48,467 nt of DNA from JBLHOS01 sp047623825 (GTDB lineage Bacteria > Pseudomonadota > Alphaproteobacteria > Rhodobacterales > Rhodobacteraceae). Numbering within the stretch: position 1 is the stretch's first letter; each line of letters begins with the position of its first letter. Shown here piece by piece: positions 40,966 through 48,467 of this stretch. Where the stretch lies: assembly GCA_047623825.1 (NCBI GenBank), contig JBLHOS010000012.1, positions 1-48,467 of the forward strand, written 5' to 3'. The position numbers and the translations under genes were made by a program. The notes under the pieces are model-generated. The model had not been told where the DNA came from, ran no database searches, and saw nothing but the letters and a program-made list of their open reading frames with translations.

Positions 40966-40980
40966 TTAAGACATAATTAA
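40966..40980. promoter_or_regulatory. Perfect TTAA-N7-TTAA box (CtrA-type site)
   Basis: TTAA (40966-40969), GACATAA, TTAA (40977-40980). It ends 57 bases before the ATG of the second priming sugar transferase, a plausible place for a CtrA-activated promoter. It is the second such box in 1.3 kb. The region is AT-rich, which raises the odds of a chance match. Confidence 0.5.
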
Positions 40981-41037
40981 TCAAGATTGTATTTTGTTGA
41001 AGGGCCAAGAGAAGTTTGCATCGGTTAAGGGGCTCTG

Positions 41038-41712
41038 ATGAAAGATATCCATTTTGACGGGACTACGCGCAATCTGCCGCTGATGGATCTGCCAGCGGTG
41101 ATCTACGTGCGCGGTTTGAAGCGTGGGATAGATATTGCGATTGCCCTTTTGGCGCTGCCTATCTTGATCCCAATGATCGCGGTGCTTTGTCTGATTATTC
41201 GCCGTGACGGTGCCCCTGGCCTTTATGGACAGGAACGGATTGGCCGATATGGTCAGCCATTCACCTGTTGGAAACTCCGCACGATGGTGCCCAAAGCGGA
41301 ACAGATACTTGGCACAATGTGTGCACAGGATCCCAAGGTTGCCCGCGAGTGGAACACACGGCAGAAATTGGGGGATGATCCCAGGATCACGGGTTTTGGC
41401 GCGTTCTTGCGGGCCTCCAGTTTCGATGAGTTACCACAAATCTGGAACGTATTGGTTGGCGATATGAGCTTTGTCGGACCGCGCCCCTTTATGGCTAATC
41501 AGGAAGCGGCGTATCTTGCGGCGGGTGGCAGTGCATATTTTCGGATGCGCCCGGGGATCACCGGGCCTTGGCAAGTTGAGGGCCGGGGCGCGACGCGGTT
41601 TTCGGATCGGGTGGCTTATGACGCGGCCTATTATGACCAGATCTCACTTGGCTATGATTTGTTGCTTATCTTTCGGACAGTCCCAGTGGTTTGTCGAAAA
41701 ACAGGTCACTGA
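41038..41712 (+). CDS. Priming sugar transferase (ExoY/WcaJ-type), copy 2
   Basis: 224 residues. A membrane hairpin (GIDIAIALLALPILIPMIAV) is followed by QERIGRYGQPFTCWKLRTM, ITGFGAFLRASSFDELPQIW with the catalytic Asp-Glu, VGDMSFVGPRPF and MRPGITGPWQV. This is the complete C-terminal catalytic set of undecaprenyl-phosphate sugar-1-P transferases. It differs from copy 1 in the specificity region (SSFDEL against TRLDEL), so it may prime a different repeat unit or use a different UDP-sugar. manC follows after 122 bases. The ATG is 10 bases downstream of AAGGGG. Confidence 0.92.
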   Translation: MKDIHFDGTTRNLPLMDLPAVIYVRGLKRGIDIAIALLALPILIPMIAVLCLIIRRDGAPGLYGQERIGRYGQPFTCWKLRTMVPKAEQILGTMCAQDPKVAREWNTRQKLGDDPRITGFGAFLRASSFDELPQIWNVLVGDMSFVGPRPFMANQEAAYLAAGGSAYFRMRPGITGPWQVEGRGATRFSDRVAYDAAYYDQISLGYDLLLIFRTVPVVCRKTGH

Positions 41713-41834
41713 ACCCTTGTTGTATAAAAGATCGTTTGGGGTAGGGCGCGCCCCTTGACCCTGTGCGCCGCGTAGTCATTGTGCGCGGATAGCGTATGTG
41801 GCCCGCGCTTGGTTTTATGGTAGTTGTACAAACA

Positions 41835-43262
41835 ATGATTACACCTGTTTTGCTTTGTGGCGGTTCCGGCACACGACTTTGGCCGCTGTCGCGAAAGAGT
41901 TTTCCAAAGCAGTTCACTGAACTCTTGGGCGCAGACAGCCTGTTCCAAGCCTCAGCGCGACGATTGTCTGGGGTGGGCTACGCGGCACCATTGGTGATCA
42001 CTGGGTCTGATTTCCGGTTTATTGTATCTGAGCAACTGGCCGCAGCCGGCGTCGAAAATGGCACGTTGTTGATTGAGCCTGAGGGGCGCAACACGGCCCC
42101 TGCTGTTTTGGCGGCGGCCCTGCATATTGCGGCGTCTGACCCTAATAGATTGATGCTGGTGGCGCCGTCGGACCATGTGATCCCCGACTGTGAGGCATTT
42201 CGAGCTGCCGTTGATCAGGGACGAGAGATAGCCAATTCGGGTGGTCTCGTGACCTTTGGCATTCAACCGGATCGACCAGAGATTGGATACGGCTATCTAG
42301 AGCTGTCGACGCAGCCCAACGGGCAGCCAGTTCCACTGAGTCGATTTGTCGAAAAACCGGATCTTGCGACGGCGCAGCACATGATTGAGGCTGGAAATTA
42401 TCTTTGGAACGCCGGAATTTTTCTGTTCCAGGCAAAATCGATGATCGCGGCATTTGAGGCATATGCGCCGCATCTGATTGGCCCGGTTCAGGCCGCTGTA
42501 GATGGGCTGCAATCTGATCTGAACTTCTTCCGTCTCGATCCAGCCGCGTGGGCCGACGTTGAGGATATTTCTATCGATTATGCCGTGATGGAAAAGGCAA
42601 ATAACCTGAGTGTTGTGCCTTTTGGCGCCAGGTGGTCCGATGTGGGTGATTGGGAGGCGGTTCGTCGCGAAGGGTCAGCCGATGTATTGGGCACAGTGAC
42701 CAACGGCCGGGTTACGGCAATTGATTGCTCTGACAGCCTGTTGAGGTCTGAGGCCGATAGTTTAGAAGTTGTGGGCATTGGTTTGGCTAACATTATTGTG
42801 GTGGCGACACCGGATGCGGTATTAGTCGCGGACAAGTCGCGCGCGCAGGATGTCAAACATGCGGTCAGTGTATTGAAGGCAAAGGCCGCCAAGCAGGCTA
42901 CTGAGTTTCCGCGCGATCACCGACCGTGGGGTTGGTTTGAGACGCTGGCGTTAAGTGATCGGTTCCAAGTCAAACGGATCGTCGTCAAACCTGGTGGTGC
43001 ACTGAGCCTGCAAAGCCATGTTCATCGGGCAGAGCATTGGATTGTGGTGTCTGGTACGGCCAAGGTCACAGTTGATGACAAGGTTGAGCTGCTTGGCGAA
43101 AATCAGTCGATCTATATTCCGCTTGGTGCCAAGCATCGGATGGAAAATCCTGGCAAGGTGCCGATGGTCTTGATCGAAGTTCAGACTGGATCCTACTTGG
43201 GGGAAGATGACATCATCCGTTATGAGGATGTTTATGCACGCGGGCAGGGTGCCAAGGGCTGA
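41835..43262 (+). CDS. manC: Mannose-1-phosphate guanylyltransferase/mannose-6-phosphate isomerase
   Basis: 475 residues, the normal size of the fused AlgA/ManC enzyme. The N-terminal pyrophosphorylase signature is LLCGGSGTRLWPLSRKSFPKQF-like (start near residue 5), with FVEKPD near residue 165 and WSDVGDW near residue 260. The C-terminal cupin has RPWGWFETL, LQSHVHRAEHWIVVSGTA and IPLGAKHRMEN, which carry the zinc-binding histidines of type II PMI. It makes GDP-mannose from fructose-6-P via mannose-6-P with a separate phosphomannomutase. ATG 41835 (MITPVLLCGG) fits family starts; an in-frame ATG 13 codons upstream is less likely. It ends 17 bases from the convergent epimerase gene. Confidence 0.93.
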   Translation: MITPVLLCGGSGTRLWPLSRKSFPKQFTELLGADSLFQASARRLSGVGYAAPLVITGSDFRFIVSEQLAAAGVENGTLLIEPEGRNTAPAVLAAALHIAASDPNRLMLVAPSDHVIPDCEAFRAAVDQGREIANSGGLVTFGIQPDRPEIGYGYLELSTQPNGQPVPLSRFVEKPDLATAQHMIEAGNYLWNAGIFLFQAKSMIAAFEAYAPHLIGPVQAAVDGLQSDLNFFRLDPAAWADVEDISIDYAVMEKANNLSVVPFGARWSDVGDWEAVRREGSADVLGTVTNGRVTAIDCSDSLLRSEADSLEVVGIGLANIIVVATPDAVLVADKSRAQDVKHAVSVLKAKAAKQATEFPRDHRPWGWFETLALSDRFQVKRIVVKPGGALSLQSHVHRAEHWIVVSGTAKVTVDDKVELLGENQSIYIPLGAKHRMENPGKVPMVLIEVQTGSYLGEDDIIRYEDVYARGQGAKG

Positions 43263-43279
43263 CCCGCGAGCAGCCAACC

Positions 43280-44293
43280 TCAGACTTGGTAAAAGTCTCG
43301 GTACCAGTCGACAAATTCCTGCACGCCGTGCGCGACTGAGGTCTTTGGTTTATAACCGGTCAACTGCTCTAACAGCGCCGCATTGGCCCAAGTGGCGGGC
43401 ACGTCACCCGGTTGCATGTCCATGAAGTTCTTTTCTGCCAACTGACCTGTTGCCGCCTCAATAGCCTCAATAAAGGTCATTAGTTGGATCGGTTCAGAAT
43501 TCCCAATATTGACGACACGCCAAGGGGCTACCGGGCTTAGACTGTCGCCGTCGGAGATCTCGGACGGGTCCGCTGGACGAACTGGAACCGCATCGATCAG
43601 CCGGATGATCCCGTCGACCAGATCCGTCACATAGGTGAAATCCCGGCTCATATTGCCATGATTGAACACGTCAATCGGCTGACTGTTCAAAATCGCCTTG
43701 GTAAATTTGAACAGCGCCATATCGGGCCTGCCCCAGGGACCATAGACGGTGAAGAAGCGGAACATCGTCACCGGCAAATCAAAGAGGTGGGAATAGCTGT
43801 GCGCCATAGCCTCATTCGCCTTTTTGGTGGCGGCGTAAAAGGACATCTGATTGTCCGTCTTATCCGTCTCGGCATAGGGCATCTGGGTGTTGGCGCCATA
43901 AACCGATGAGGTTGAGGCTAGCAGCATGTGGGTCGGTGGGTACGCGCGGCCAGCCTCCAGCAGCTTGAAGGTGCCGATCAAATTGGCCTCAACATAAGAT
44001 TGTGGGTGGTCGATTGAGTAACGGACGCCCGCTTGACCCGCCAGATGGATAACTGCGTCGGGCGTATGGGCGGCAAAAATCTCCATCAGGGTGTCGTCTG
44101 TCTCAATGCCTTTGTTGATCACGTGAAAGCCGGATGATTGCAGCAACATCGCTTGGCGGCGCTCTTTCAGGGCAACGTCGTAGTAGTCGTTCAGGTCATC
44201 AATGCCGATCACGGCCCAGCCATCGGCCAGCAGTTGAGTGCAGAGATGATATCCGATGAACCCGGAGGATCCGGTGACAAGCGCTGTTCGCAT
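43280..44293 (-). CDS. UDP-glucuronate 4-epimerase (NAD-dependent epimerase/dehydratase)
   Basis: 337 residues, extended SDR. The NAD loop is VTGSSGFIG, followed by IDDLNDYYDVALKERR, which is a hallmark of the LspL/CapI UDP-GlcA 4-epimerase group, and AGQAGVRYSI. The catalytic SSVYGANTQMPY and YAATKKANE (Tyr-x-x-x-Lys) come next, and GRPDMALFKFT in the substrate-binding part is also typical. It makes UDP-galacturonate from the UDP-glucuronate formed by Ugd, whose gene lies 18 bases upstream in the same operon. The start ATG 44293 has AGGAG upstream; a TTG one codon earlier is possible. Confidence 0.9.
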   Translation of the reverse strand: MRTALVTGSSGFIGYHLCTQLLADGWAVIGIDDLNDYYDVALKERRQAMLLQSSGFHVINKGIETDDTLMEIFAAHTPDAVIHLAGQAGVRYSIDHPQSYVEANLIGTFKLLEAGRAYPPTHMLLASTSSVYGANTQMPYAETDKTDNQMSFYAATKKANEAMAHSYSHLFDLPVTMFRFFTVYGPWGRPDMALFKFTKAILNSQPIDVFNHGNMSRDFTYVTDLVDGIIRLIDAVPVRPADPSEISDGDSLSPVAPWRVVNIGNSEPIQLMTFIEAIEAATGQLAEKNFMDMQPGDVPATWANAALLEQLTGYKPKTSVAHGVQEFVDWYRDFYQV

Positions 44294-44311
44294 CAAATGC
44301 TCCTGAAGCTG

Positions 44312-45478
44312 TCAGTCGACGCCAAATAGGTCGCGGGTAAAGATTTTGTCAAGAACGTCGGCCAATTCTGGCGCGCGGCGGTTCGCAATGATCAGATCGC
44401 TTTCTGCTTTGAAAGTCGCCAGATCCCGCACGATGGCTGATCCAAAGAAATGCACGCCTTCAAGGTTGGGCTCATACACGATCACCGGAATTCCCTTGGC
44501 CTTGATCCGCTTCATGATGCCCTGAACCGAGCTTTGTCGAAAATTGTCGGATCCTTCTTTCATCGTCAGCCGGTAGACGCCCACAACGCTGGGTTTGCGC
44601 GCCATGATGCTTTCGGCGATGAAATCCTTGCGGGTACGGTTGGCATCGACAATTGCGTTGATCAGGTTTTGAGGCACGGCATCATAGTTTGCCAACAGCT
44701 GTTTGGTATCCTTGGGCAGGCAATAGCCGCCATAGCCAAAAGATGGATTGTTGTAGTGGTTGCCGATCCGCGGGTCGAGGCCGACACCGTTGATGATCTG
44801 TCGTGTGTCCATCTCATGAACCTGCGCATAGGTGTCCAGCTCATTAAAATAGGCGACCCGCATGGCGAGGTAGGTGTTCGAGAACAACTTGATCGCCTCT
44901 GCCTCGCTGGGATCTGTCAGTAGGGTTGGGATGTCTGTCTTTTCGGCGCATTCGGTCAGCAGGTCTGCAAAAGTTCGGGCAGCATCGGTTCGATCGCCGA
45001 CAACGATCCGGCTGGGATGCAGGTTGTCATGTAGCGCCTGGCCTTCACGCAGAAATTCGGGCGAGAAAATGATATTATCTGACCCCAACATCGCTCGCAG
45101 GTCACGGATATATCCAACCGGAATCGTTGATTTGACGATGATTGTGGCGTTCGGTGCCAGTGCTAATGCGTCGCTGATCACGGCCTCAACGCTGCTGGTA
45201 TCAAAATGGTTGGTGCCTGCATCGTAATTAGTGGGTGTCGCCACGATAACGAAATCAGCGCCTTTATAGGCAAGTTTCTTGTCCAGCGTTGCCGTCAGTT
45301 TCAGGGGCATGTCTGACAAGAAACGCTGAATATCGGGATCAACAATGGGGGATTTTCGGGCGTTTATGTCGTCAACTCGGTCGGCAGAGACGTCCAATGC
45401 GAAGACTTCGTGCTTTTGGGCAAGCAGAATGGCAATCGACAATCCGACATAGCCCAAGCCTGCGACAGCAACTTTCAT
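44312..45478 (-). CDS. ugd: UDP-glucose 6-dehydrogenase
   Basis: 388 residues, the same length as E. coli Ugd. MKVAVAGLGYVGLSIAILLA is the NAD-binding start, with VIVATPTNYD near residue 80, KSTIPVGY near 119, FSPEFLREGQALHDN near 140, and the catalytic cysteine in FGYGGYCLPKDTKQL near residue 255. It oxidises UDP-glucose to UDP-glucuronate. The short N-terminal domain resembles the Ugd/WecC form found in polysaccharide clusters. An upstream in-frame start would add about 20 residues before the dinucleotide fold and is rejected; GAGG precedes the chosen ATG. Confidence 0.95.
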   Translation of the reverse strand: MKVAVAGLGYVGLSIAILLAQKHEVFALDVSADRVDDINARKSPIVDPDIQRFLSDMPLKLTATLDKKLAYKGADFVIVATPTNYDAGTNHFDTSSVEAVISDALALAPNATIIVKSTIPVGYIRDLRAMLGSDNIIFSPEFLREGQALHDNLHPSRIVVGDRTDAARTFADLLTECAEKTDIPTLLTDPSEAEAIKLFSNTYLAMRVAYFNELDTYAQVHEMDTRQIINGVGLDPRIGNHYNNPSFGYGGYCLPKDTKQLLANYDAVPQNLINAIVDANRTRKDFIAESIMARKPSVVGVYRLTMKEGSDNFRQSSVQGIMKRIKAKGIPVIVYEPNLEGVHFFGSAIVRDLATFKAESDLIIANRRAPELADVLDKIFTRDLFGVD

Positions 45479-45581
45479 ACCAGCCTCTTTTCTTTTCTCA
45501 GGCCACCTTAAGATGGGGTCATTGCGTAAACTACGCATGCTTTAGCAGTTTCGCATCTAAGAACATCGAACGGCCACTGCT

Positions 45582-46601
45582 TTATTCTGGAAGATTGCGG
45601 CGGCGCGACACCCATGCCCAGCTGGACGAACAGATCTCGTCCAACCCTTTTTGCGATTTGAAGCCCAAGACTTCGGTCGCCCGCTGAGTTCGTGCGCAAT
45701 AGATCGGAACGTCACCAGCGCGGCGACCTTTGATTACATAAGGCAGGTCTTTGCCAGTGGCCGCAGAATAGGCGCGAAGAATTTCAAGCACCGAATAGCC
45801 CTGACCGGTGCCCAGATTGACCAAGTGGCTTTGCCCGGTCCGCAACAGCGATTGTAGCGACAGGACGTGTCCGTGGGCCAGATCCTCAACATGGATATAG
45901 TCGCGCACGCCGGTGCCATCGGGTGTGGGGTAGTCGGCACCAAAGACGTTTAGATGCGGCAGATCACCGGTGGCGACCTTAGCGATATAGGGCATCAGAT
46001 TGTTCGGCGTATCGCTGGGATCTTCACCGATCAACGCGCTGGCATGGGCTCCGGCGGGATTGAAATAGCGCAAGATGCCAAAGGCCCAGTCAGGATCGCT
46101 GGCGGCGACTTGCTCCAAGATCTCCTCACCGGTGATTTTGGTGTAGCCGTATGGATTTTCGGAACGGCGGGTGGCCGTCTCTGGGGTCGGTGTCTCGTCG
46201 GGGACGCCGTACACCGTCGCGGAAGAGGAGAAGACAAGGCGCTGGCAACCGGCCGCACCCATGACTTTCAGCAACCCCAGAAGGCCAGAGATGTTGGTCT
46301 CAAAGTACTCAATGGGTCTTTCGACGCTTTCAGCGACTGCCTTGCGAGCGGCGAAATGTACGACCGCAGCGATGTCATGTTCAGCAAACACGCGGCTCAA
46401 CATATCAGTATCCAGAATGTCCCCGCGCAGAACGGTTACTGGCGCGCCAGTGATCATCTCAAGCCGCGCCGGAACGTCGTCGCGCGCGTTTGAGAAGTTG
46501 TCGAGGATCACAACATGAAACCCCGCCTGAACCAGTGCAACATAAGTGTGTGAACCGATGTAGCCTGCACCTCCGGTTAGTAGAATCGTTGGCGCCGTCA
46601 T
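45582..46601 (-). CDS. galE: UDP-glucose 4-epimerase
   Basis: 339 residues. LLTGGAGYIGSHTYVAL is the NAD loop, LDNFSNAR the adenine-ribose region, HFAARKAVAESVERP the GalE signature near residue 85, and SSSATVYG plus YGYTKITGEEIL the catalytic Ser and Tyr-x-x-x-Lys. It interconverts UDP-glucose and UDP-galactose. It starts in the stop of kdsB (ATGA) and ends 103 bases before ugd. That gap holds no gene; only a short GCGTA-AAC-TACGC hairpin is seen (45524-45536). Confidence 0.95.
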   Translation of the reverse strand: MTAPTILLTGGAGYIGSHTYVALVQAGFHVVILDNFSNARDDVPARLEMITGAPVTVLRGDILDTDMLSRVFAEHDIAAVVHFAARKAVAESVERPIEYFETNISGLLGLLKVMGAAGCQRLVFSSSATVYGVPDETPTPETATRRSENPYGYTKITGEEILEQVAASDPDWAFGILRYFNPAGAHASALIGEDPSDTPNNLMPYIAKVATGDLPHLNVFGADYPTPDGTGVRDYIHVEDLAHGHVLSLQSLLRTGQSHLVNLGTGQGYSVLEILRAYSAATGKDLPYVIKGRRAGDVPIYCARTQRATEVLGFKSQKGLDEICSSSWAWVSRRRNLPE

Positions 46602-47395
46602 ACTTGGGCCTCACGTGCCAAAACAGACTCGATCCGTTCCACATCGACCGGGTTATTCAGTTCCCAGAAAACGCGGCCTCGCGCCTCTACTTCGACGCAA
46701 CTGATAGGCACCCCGTTTTCAAGGAACCGCAGCTGTTCCAGCCCTTCCAGCTGCTCCAGGGGGCCGATGTCCCAGCTGCCATAAGCGGTCAGTGCCTTGG
46801 GTCGGTAGCCATAGACACCGACATGGTGAAAAACTGGGATCTCTGCGGTTGCGGGCAGATGGCCGGTGAAAGGAATAACTTCTTTTGAGAAATACAGCGC
46901 TTGCATCGCGTGGTTGAAGACAGCGGTAGTGCCGCCGACGCGCCCGTTTCGGCGGTCATCCAGAAAATTCTCATAGGTTTCACGATCGCACCGCAGAACT
47001 GGTGTGGTCATTTGGGCGCTGGCGTCATTGCGCATTGCCGCGATCAGCGCCTCGACAAACCACACTGGGGTCAGCGGGGCGTCGCCCTGCAGGTTAATCA
47101 CGATCTGGCTGTCGATATTGTAGCTTTGAACCGCTTCTGCGCATCGTTCGGTGCCATTGCGACACTGGGATGATGTCATCAAGACCTGAGCCCCAAATGC
47201 ATTGGCCGCCGCTTGGATCCGTTCATCATCCGTTACAACATAAACCGCATCCACGCCGGGAACGGCCATGGCAACATCCCAACTGCGATGGATCAAAGAT
47301 TTTGAGATACCATCTGCGCCTTTGAGCATGGCCAGTGGCTTACCTGGAAAGCGACCCGACTCGTACCGCGCAGGGATCAAGATCGTGACGCTCAT
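46598..47395 (-). CDS. kdsB: 3-deoxy-manno-octulosonate cytidylyltransferase
   Basis: 265 residues, family length about 250. The N-terminal PARYESGRFPGKPLA is the CTP-binding signature, and YVVTDDERI, RNGTERCAEA and NLQGDAPL (Asp for Mg) follow. HHVGVYGYRPKAL and LEQLEGLEQLRFLENG are typical of KdsB. It activates Kdo as CMP-Kdo for lipid A core or for the poly-Kdo linker of capsules. It overlaps kdsD and galE by 4 bases each, so the three are one transcript. kdsA and kdsC are not in the window. Confidence 0.93.
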   Translation of the reverse strand: MSVTILIPARYESGRFPGKPLAMLKGADGISKSLIHRSWDVAMAVPGVDAVYVVTDDERIQAAANAFGAQVLMTSSQCRNGTERCAEAVQSYNIDSQIVINLQGDAPLTPVWFVEALIAAMRNDASAQMTTPVLRCDRETYENFLDDRRNGRVGGTTAVFNHAMQALYFSKEVIPFTGHLPATAEIPVFHHVGVYGYRPKALTAYGSWDIGPLEQLEGLEQLRFLENGVPISCVEVEARGRVFWELNNPVDVERIESVLAREAQV

Positions 47396-48345
47396 GCGAC
47401 ACCTGCCCGCAGACAGTCATGGATCTGGATTAACCCTTGGAGCTGGCCGTCTTCGGCAACAACACAAAGTGCCGTGATCTTCTTGGCGTTCATGACGCCT
47501 AGTGCTTCGGATGCAAGCGCGTCGGGTAGGATTGTCTTGGGGTGCTTGGTGGCCACATCAACTGCCTTTAGGTCCATCAACCCGTCCAGATTGCGTCGCA
47601 GGTCGCCATCGGTGATTACGCCGATTAGGCGACCGTCCTGAGACAGGGCGACGACACCAAATCCCTTGGTGCTCATCTCAACCAGTGTTTCGCCCATGCT
47701 TGCGGATGGGGCTACGATTGGGATCGCGCCGTTGCTGTGCATTAAGTCTGACACCCTGAGAAGTTGCGCACCAAGTTTGCCCCCGGGGTGGAAGGTTTGA
47801 AAATGTTCCCGCGCAAATCCACGTGCCTCCATCAGGGCGACGGCCAATGCGTCGCCCAAGGCAAGCGAACATGTGGTTGATGTTGTCGGTGCCATTCCGA
47901 TGGCGCAAGCCTCGGGCGCATTGGGCAACACCAATGTAATGTCGGCCTGACGACCTAAGGTGCTGTCTTCTTTCTTGGTGATGGCAATCATCGGGATAGC
48001 AAAGCGGCGGGCGTGGCCGATTAGATCAGCTAATTCAGTCGTCTCACCTGAATTTGAGAGAACAAGGCAGACGTCGTTCTCAGTAATCATACCTAGATCG
48101 CCATGGCTTGCCTCAGCCGGGTGGACGAATTGTGCAGGCGTGCCAGTGCTGGCCAGCGTGGCTGCGATCTTATGGGCGATATGGCCGGATTTACCCATGC
48201 CTGATACGATGACGCGTCCACGGACCTGTTTGAGCAGATCAACTGCGCGCTCAAAACTGTCCGACAGCTCATCGGCCATCTGGCGCAAAGCCTTCGCCTC
48301 AACATGTAAAACATGTCTGGCAGTGTCCAATGGGGATGACGGCAT
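47392..48345 (-). CDS. kdsD: Arabinose-5-phosphate isomerase (KpsF/GutQ/KdsD)
   Basis: 317 residues. A SIS domain (GMGKSGHIAHKIAATLASTG, HPAEASHGDLGMI, LVLSNSGETTEL) is followed by two CBS domains (MHSNGAIPIVAPSASMGETL; PKTILPDALASEALGVMN). It converts ribulose-5-P to arabinose-5-P, the first step to Kdo. In operons with kdsB and capsule genes it is called kpsF. The start ATG has GGAGG 6 bases upstream. It is the first gene of the minus-strand operon kdsD-kdsB-galE-(ugd-epimerase). Confidence 0.94.
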   Translation of the reverse strand: MPSSPLDTARHVLHVEAKALRQMADELSDSFERAVDLLKQVRGRVIVSGMGKSGHIAHKIAATLASTGTPAQFVHPAEASHGDLGMITENDVCLVLSNSGETTELADLIGHARRFAIPMIAITKKEDSTLGRQADITLVLPNAPEACAIGMAPTTSTTCSLALGDALAVALMEARGFAREHFQTFHPGGKLGAQLLRVSDLMHSNGAIPIVAPSASMGETLVEMSTKGFGVVALSQDGRLIGVITDGDLRRNLDGLMDLKAVDVATKHPKTILPDALASEALGVMNAKKITALCVVAEDGQLQGLIQIHDCLRAGVA

Positions 48346-48443
48346 TTGTTCCTCCGAACCAACAGGTCAGGTAGCGCCCTTAATCGCAAGACGGGGACCA
48401 GAATTCAATGCGGTTTTGCCTTTACGCCGTGTCAGGGGGCAAC

Positions 48444-48467
48444 ATGGGCGATTCTGCTCGATTATTT
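48444..48467 (+). CDS. Possible start of a divergent gene, truncated by the right edge (kpsC-like?)
   Basis: ATG at 48444 is preceded by AGGGGG at 48434-48439, and eight codons (MGDSARLF) follow before the window ends. Rhodobacterales capsule genes of the KpsC type often begin with a short polar segment and then RLF, and they neighbour kpsF/kdsB. This is a guess from context and eight residues. Confidence 0.25.

Larger units (their letters stand above)
40714..41037. other. AT-rich intergenic region with dyads, no gene called
   Basis: This 324-base stretch (or 162 bases if the ClpP-like gene starts at 40875) is AT-rich in its right half. It holds TTCGAATG (40880-40887) mirrored by CATTCGAA (40939-40946), the dyad GAACAAA-N9-TTTGTTC (40909-40931) centred on AACGTTAAC, and a TTAA-N7-TTAA box (40966-40980). 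It most likely contains the promoter and operators of the sugar transferase/manC pair. No RNA gene is recognised. Confidence 0.6.

Noticed and set aside
45524..45536. GCGTA-AAC-TACGC as a terminator of galE
   Set aside because: The stem is only five base pairs and is not followed by T residues in the direction of transcription; the downstream ugd gene is on the same strand.
1..48467. tRNA, rRNA, CRISPR array, IS element, prophage or integrase
   Set aside because: No transposase- or integrase-like protein, no regularly spaced repeats and no recognisable tRNA-like stretch was seen while reading both strands; covariance-model searches could not be run.

Overview
The window looks like a chromosomal segment of a marine Roseobacter-group (Rhodobacterales) alphaproteobacterium. 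The reasons are an RpoE/ChrR-type ECF sigma factor divergent from a flavin amine oxidase/DUF1365/symporter/SDR operon (the arrangement I remember around rpoE in Rhodobacter sphaeroides), an FdsA-like formate dehydrogenase, Rhodobacterales-typical small families (DUF4329, a ClpP-fold periplasmic protein) and moderately high GC. No rRNA, tRNA, IS element, CRISPR array or phage gene was seen. I ran no database search; family calls rest on motifs and gene order.

Region by region. (1) 1-4711: a cut-off ECF sigma factor gene on the minus strand and a four-gene plus-strand operon, separated by two back-to-back promoters that share a TGATCC-N18-TA(C/T) layout. This is probably a singlet-oxygen/membrane-lipid stress module. 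(2) 4723-9763: a histidine-phosphatase-like protein, an orphan molybdenum formate dehydrogenase alpha subunit and an M20 amidohydrolase. (3) 9730-21116: an OmpR-type response regulator and a PAS-containing hybrid histidine kinase, divergent from an acyl-CoA synthetase followed by a complete branched-chain-amino-acid-type ABC transporter (LivG, H, M, K, F order) and a PaaK-like CoA ligase. The likely logic is sense, import and CoA-activate a carboxylic acid. Two mini-ORFs of 32 and 28 residues fill the gaps between the transporter genes. (4) 21127-24556: a DUF4329 protein, a degenerate sulfotransferase-like gene that may be frameshifted, a PAPS sulfotransferase and an O-antigen-ligase/polymerase-like membrane protein.

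(5) 24507-39626: an exopolysaccharide cluster. A tightly overlapping minus-strand operon encodes, in transcription order, an ExoY-like priming sugar transferase, a GT4 glycosyltransferase, a pyruvyltransferase-family protein, a second GT4, an MBOAT O-acyltransferase, an SGNH-like partner and a Wzx-like flippase. It is divergent from a Wzz/BY-kinase and a PP1-like phosphatase. A second minus-strand set holds an unknown membrane-anchored protein, a second O-antigen-ligase-like protein and a second Wzz/BY-kinase. (6) 39807-43262: a small secreted Ala-rich protein, a ClpP-fold periplasmic protein, a second priming sugar transferase and ManC. (7) 43280-48345: sugar-nucleotide genes for UDP-GlcA 4-epimerase, Ugd, GalE, KdsB and KdsD. 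A plus-strand start at the right edge may be a kpsC-type capsule gene.

Taken together the right two thirds should make a Wzx/Wzy-type polysaccharide built from Glc/Gal/GlcA/GalA/Man, possibly sulfated, acylated and pyruvylated, plus CMP-Kdo. No Wza-type outer-membrane exporter is visible. Two perfect TTAA-N7-TTAA boxes, which fit the alphaproteobacterial CtrA site, lie in the intergenic regions at 39650 and 40966 and suggest cell-cycle/CtrA control of this cluster.
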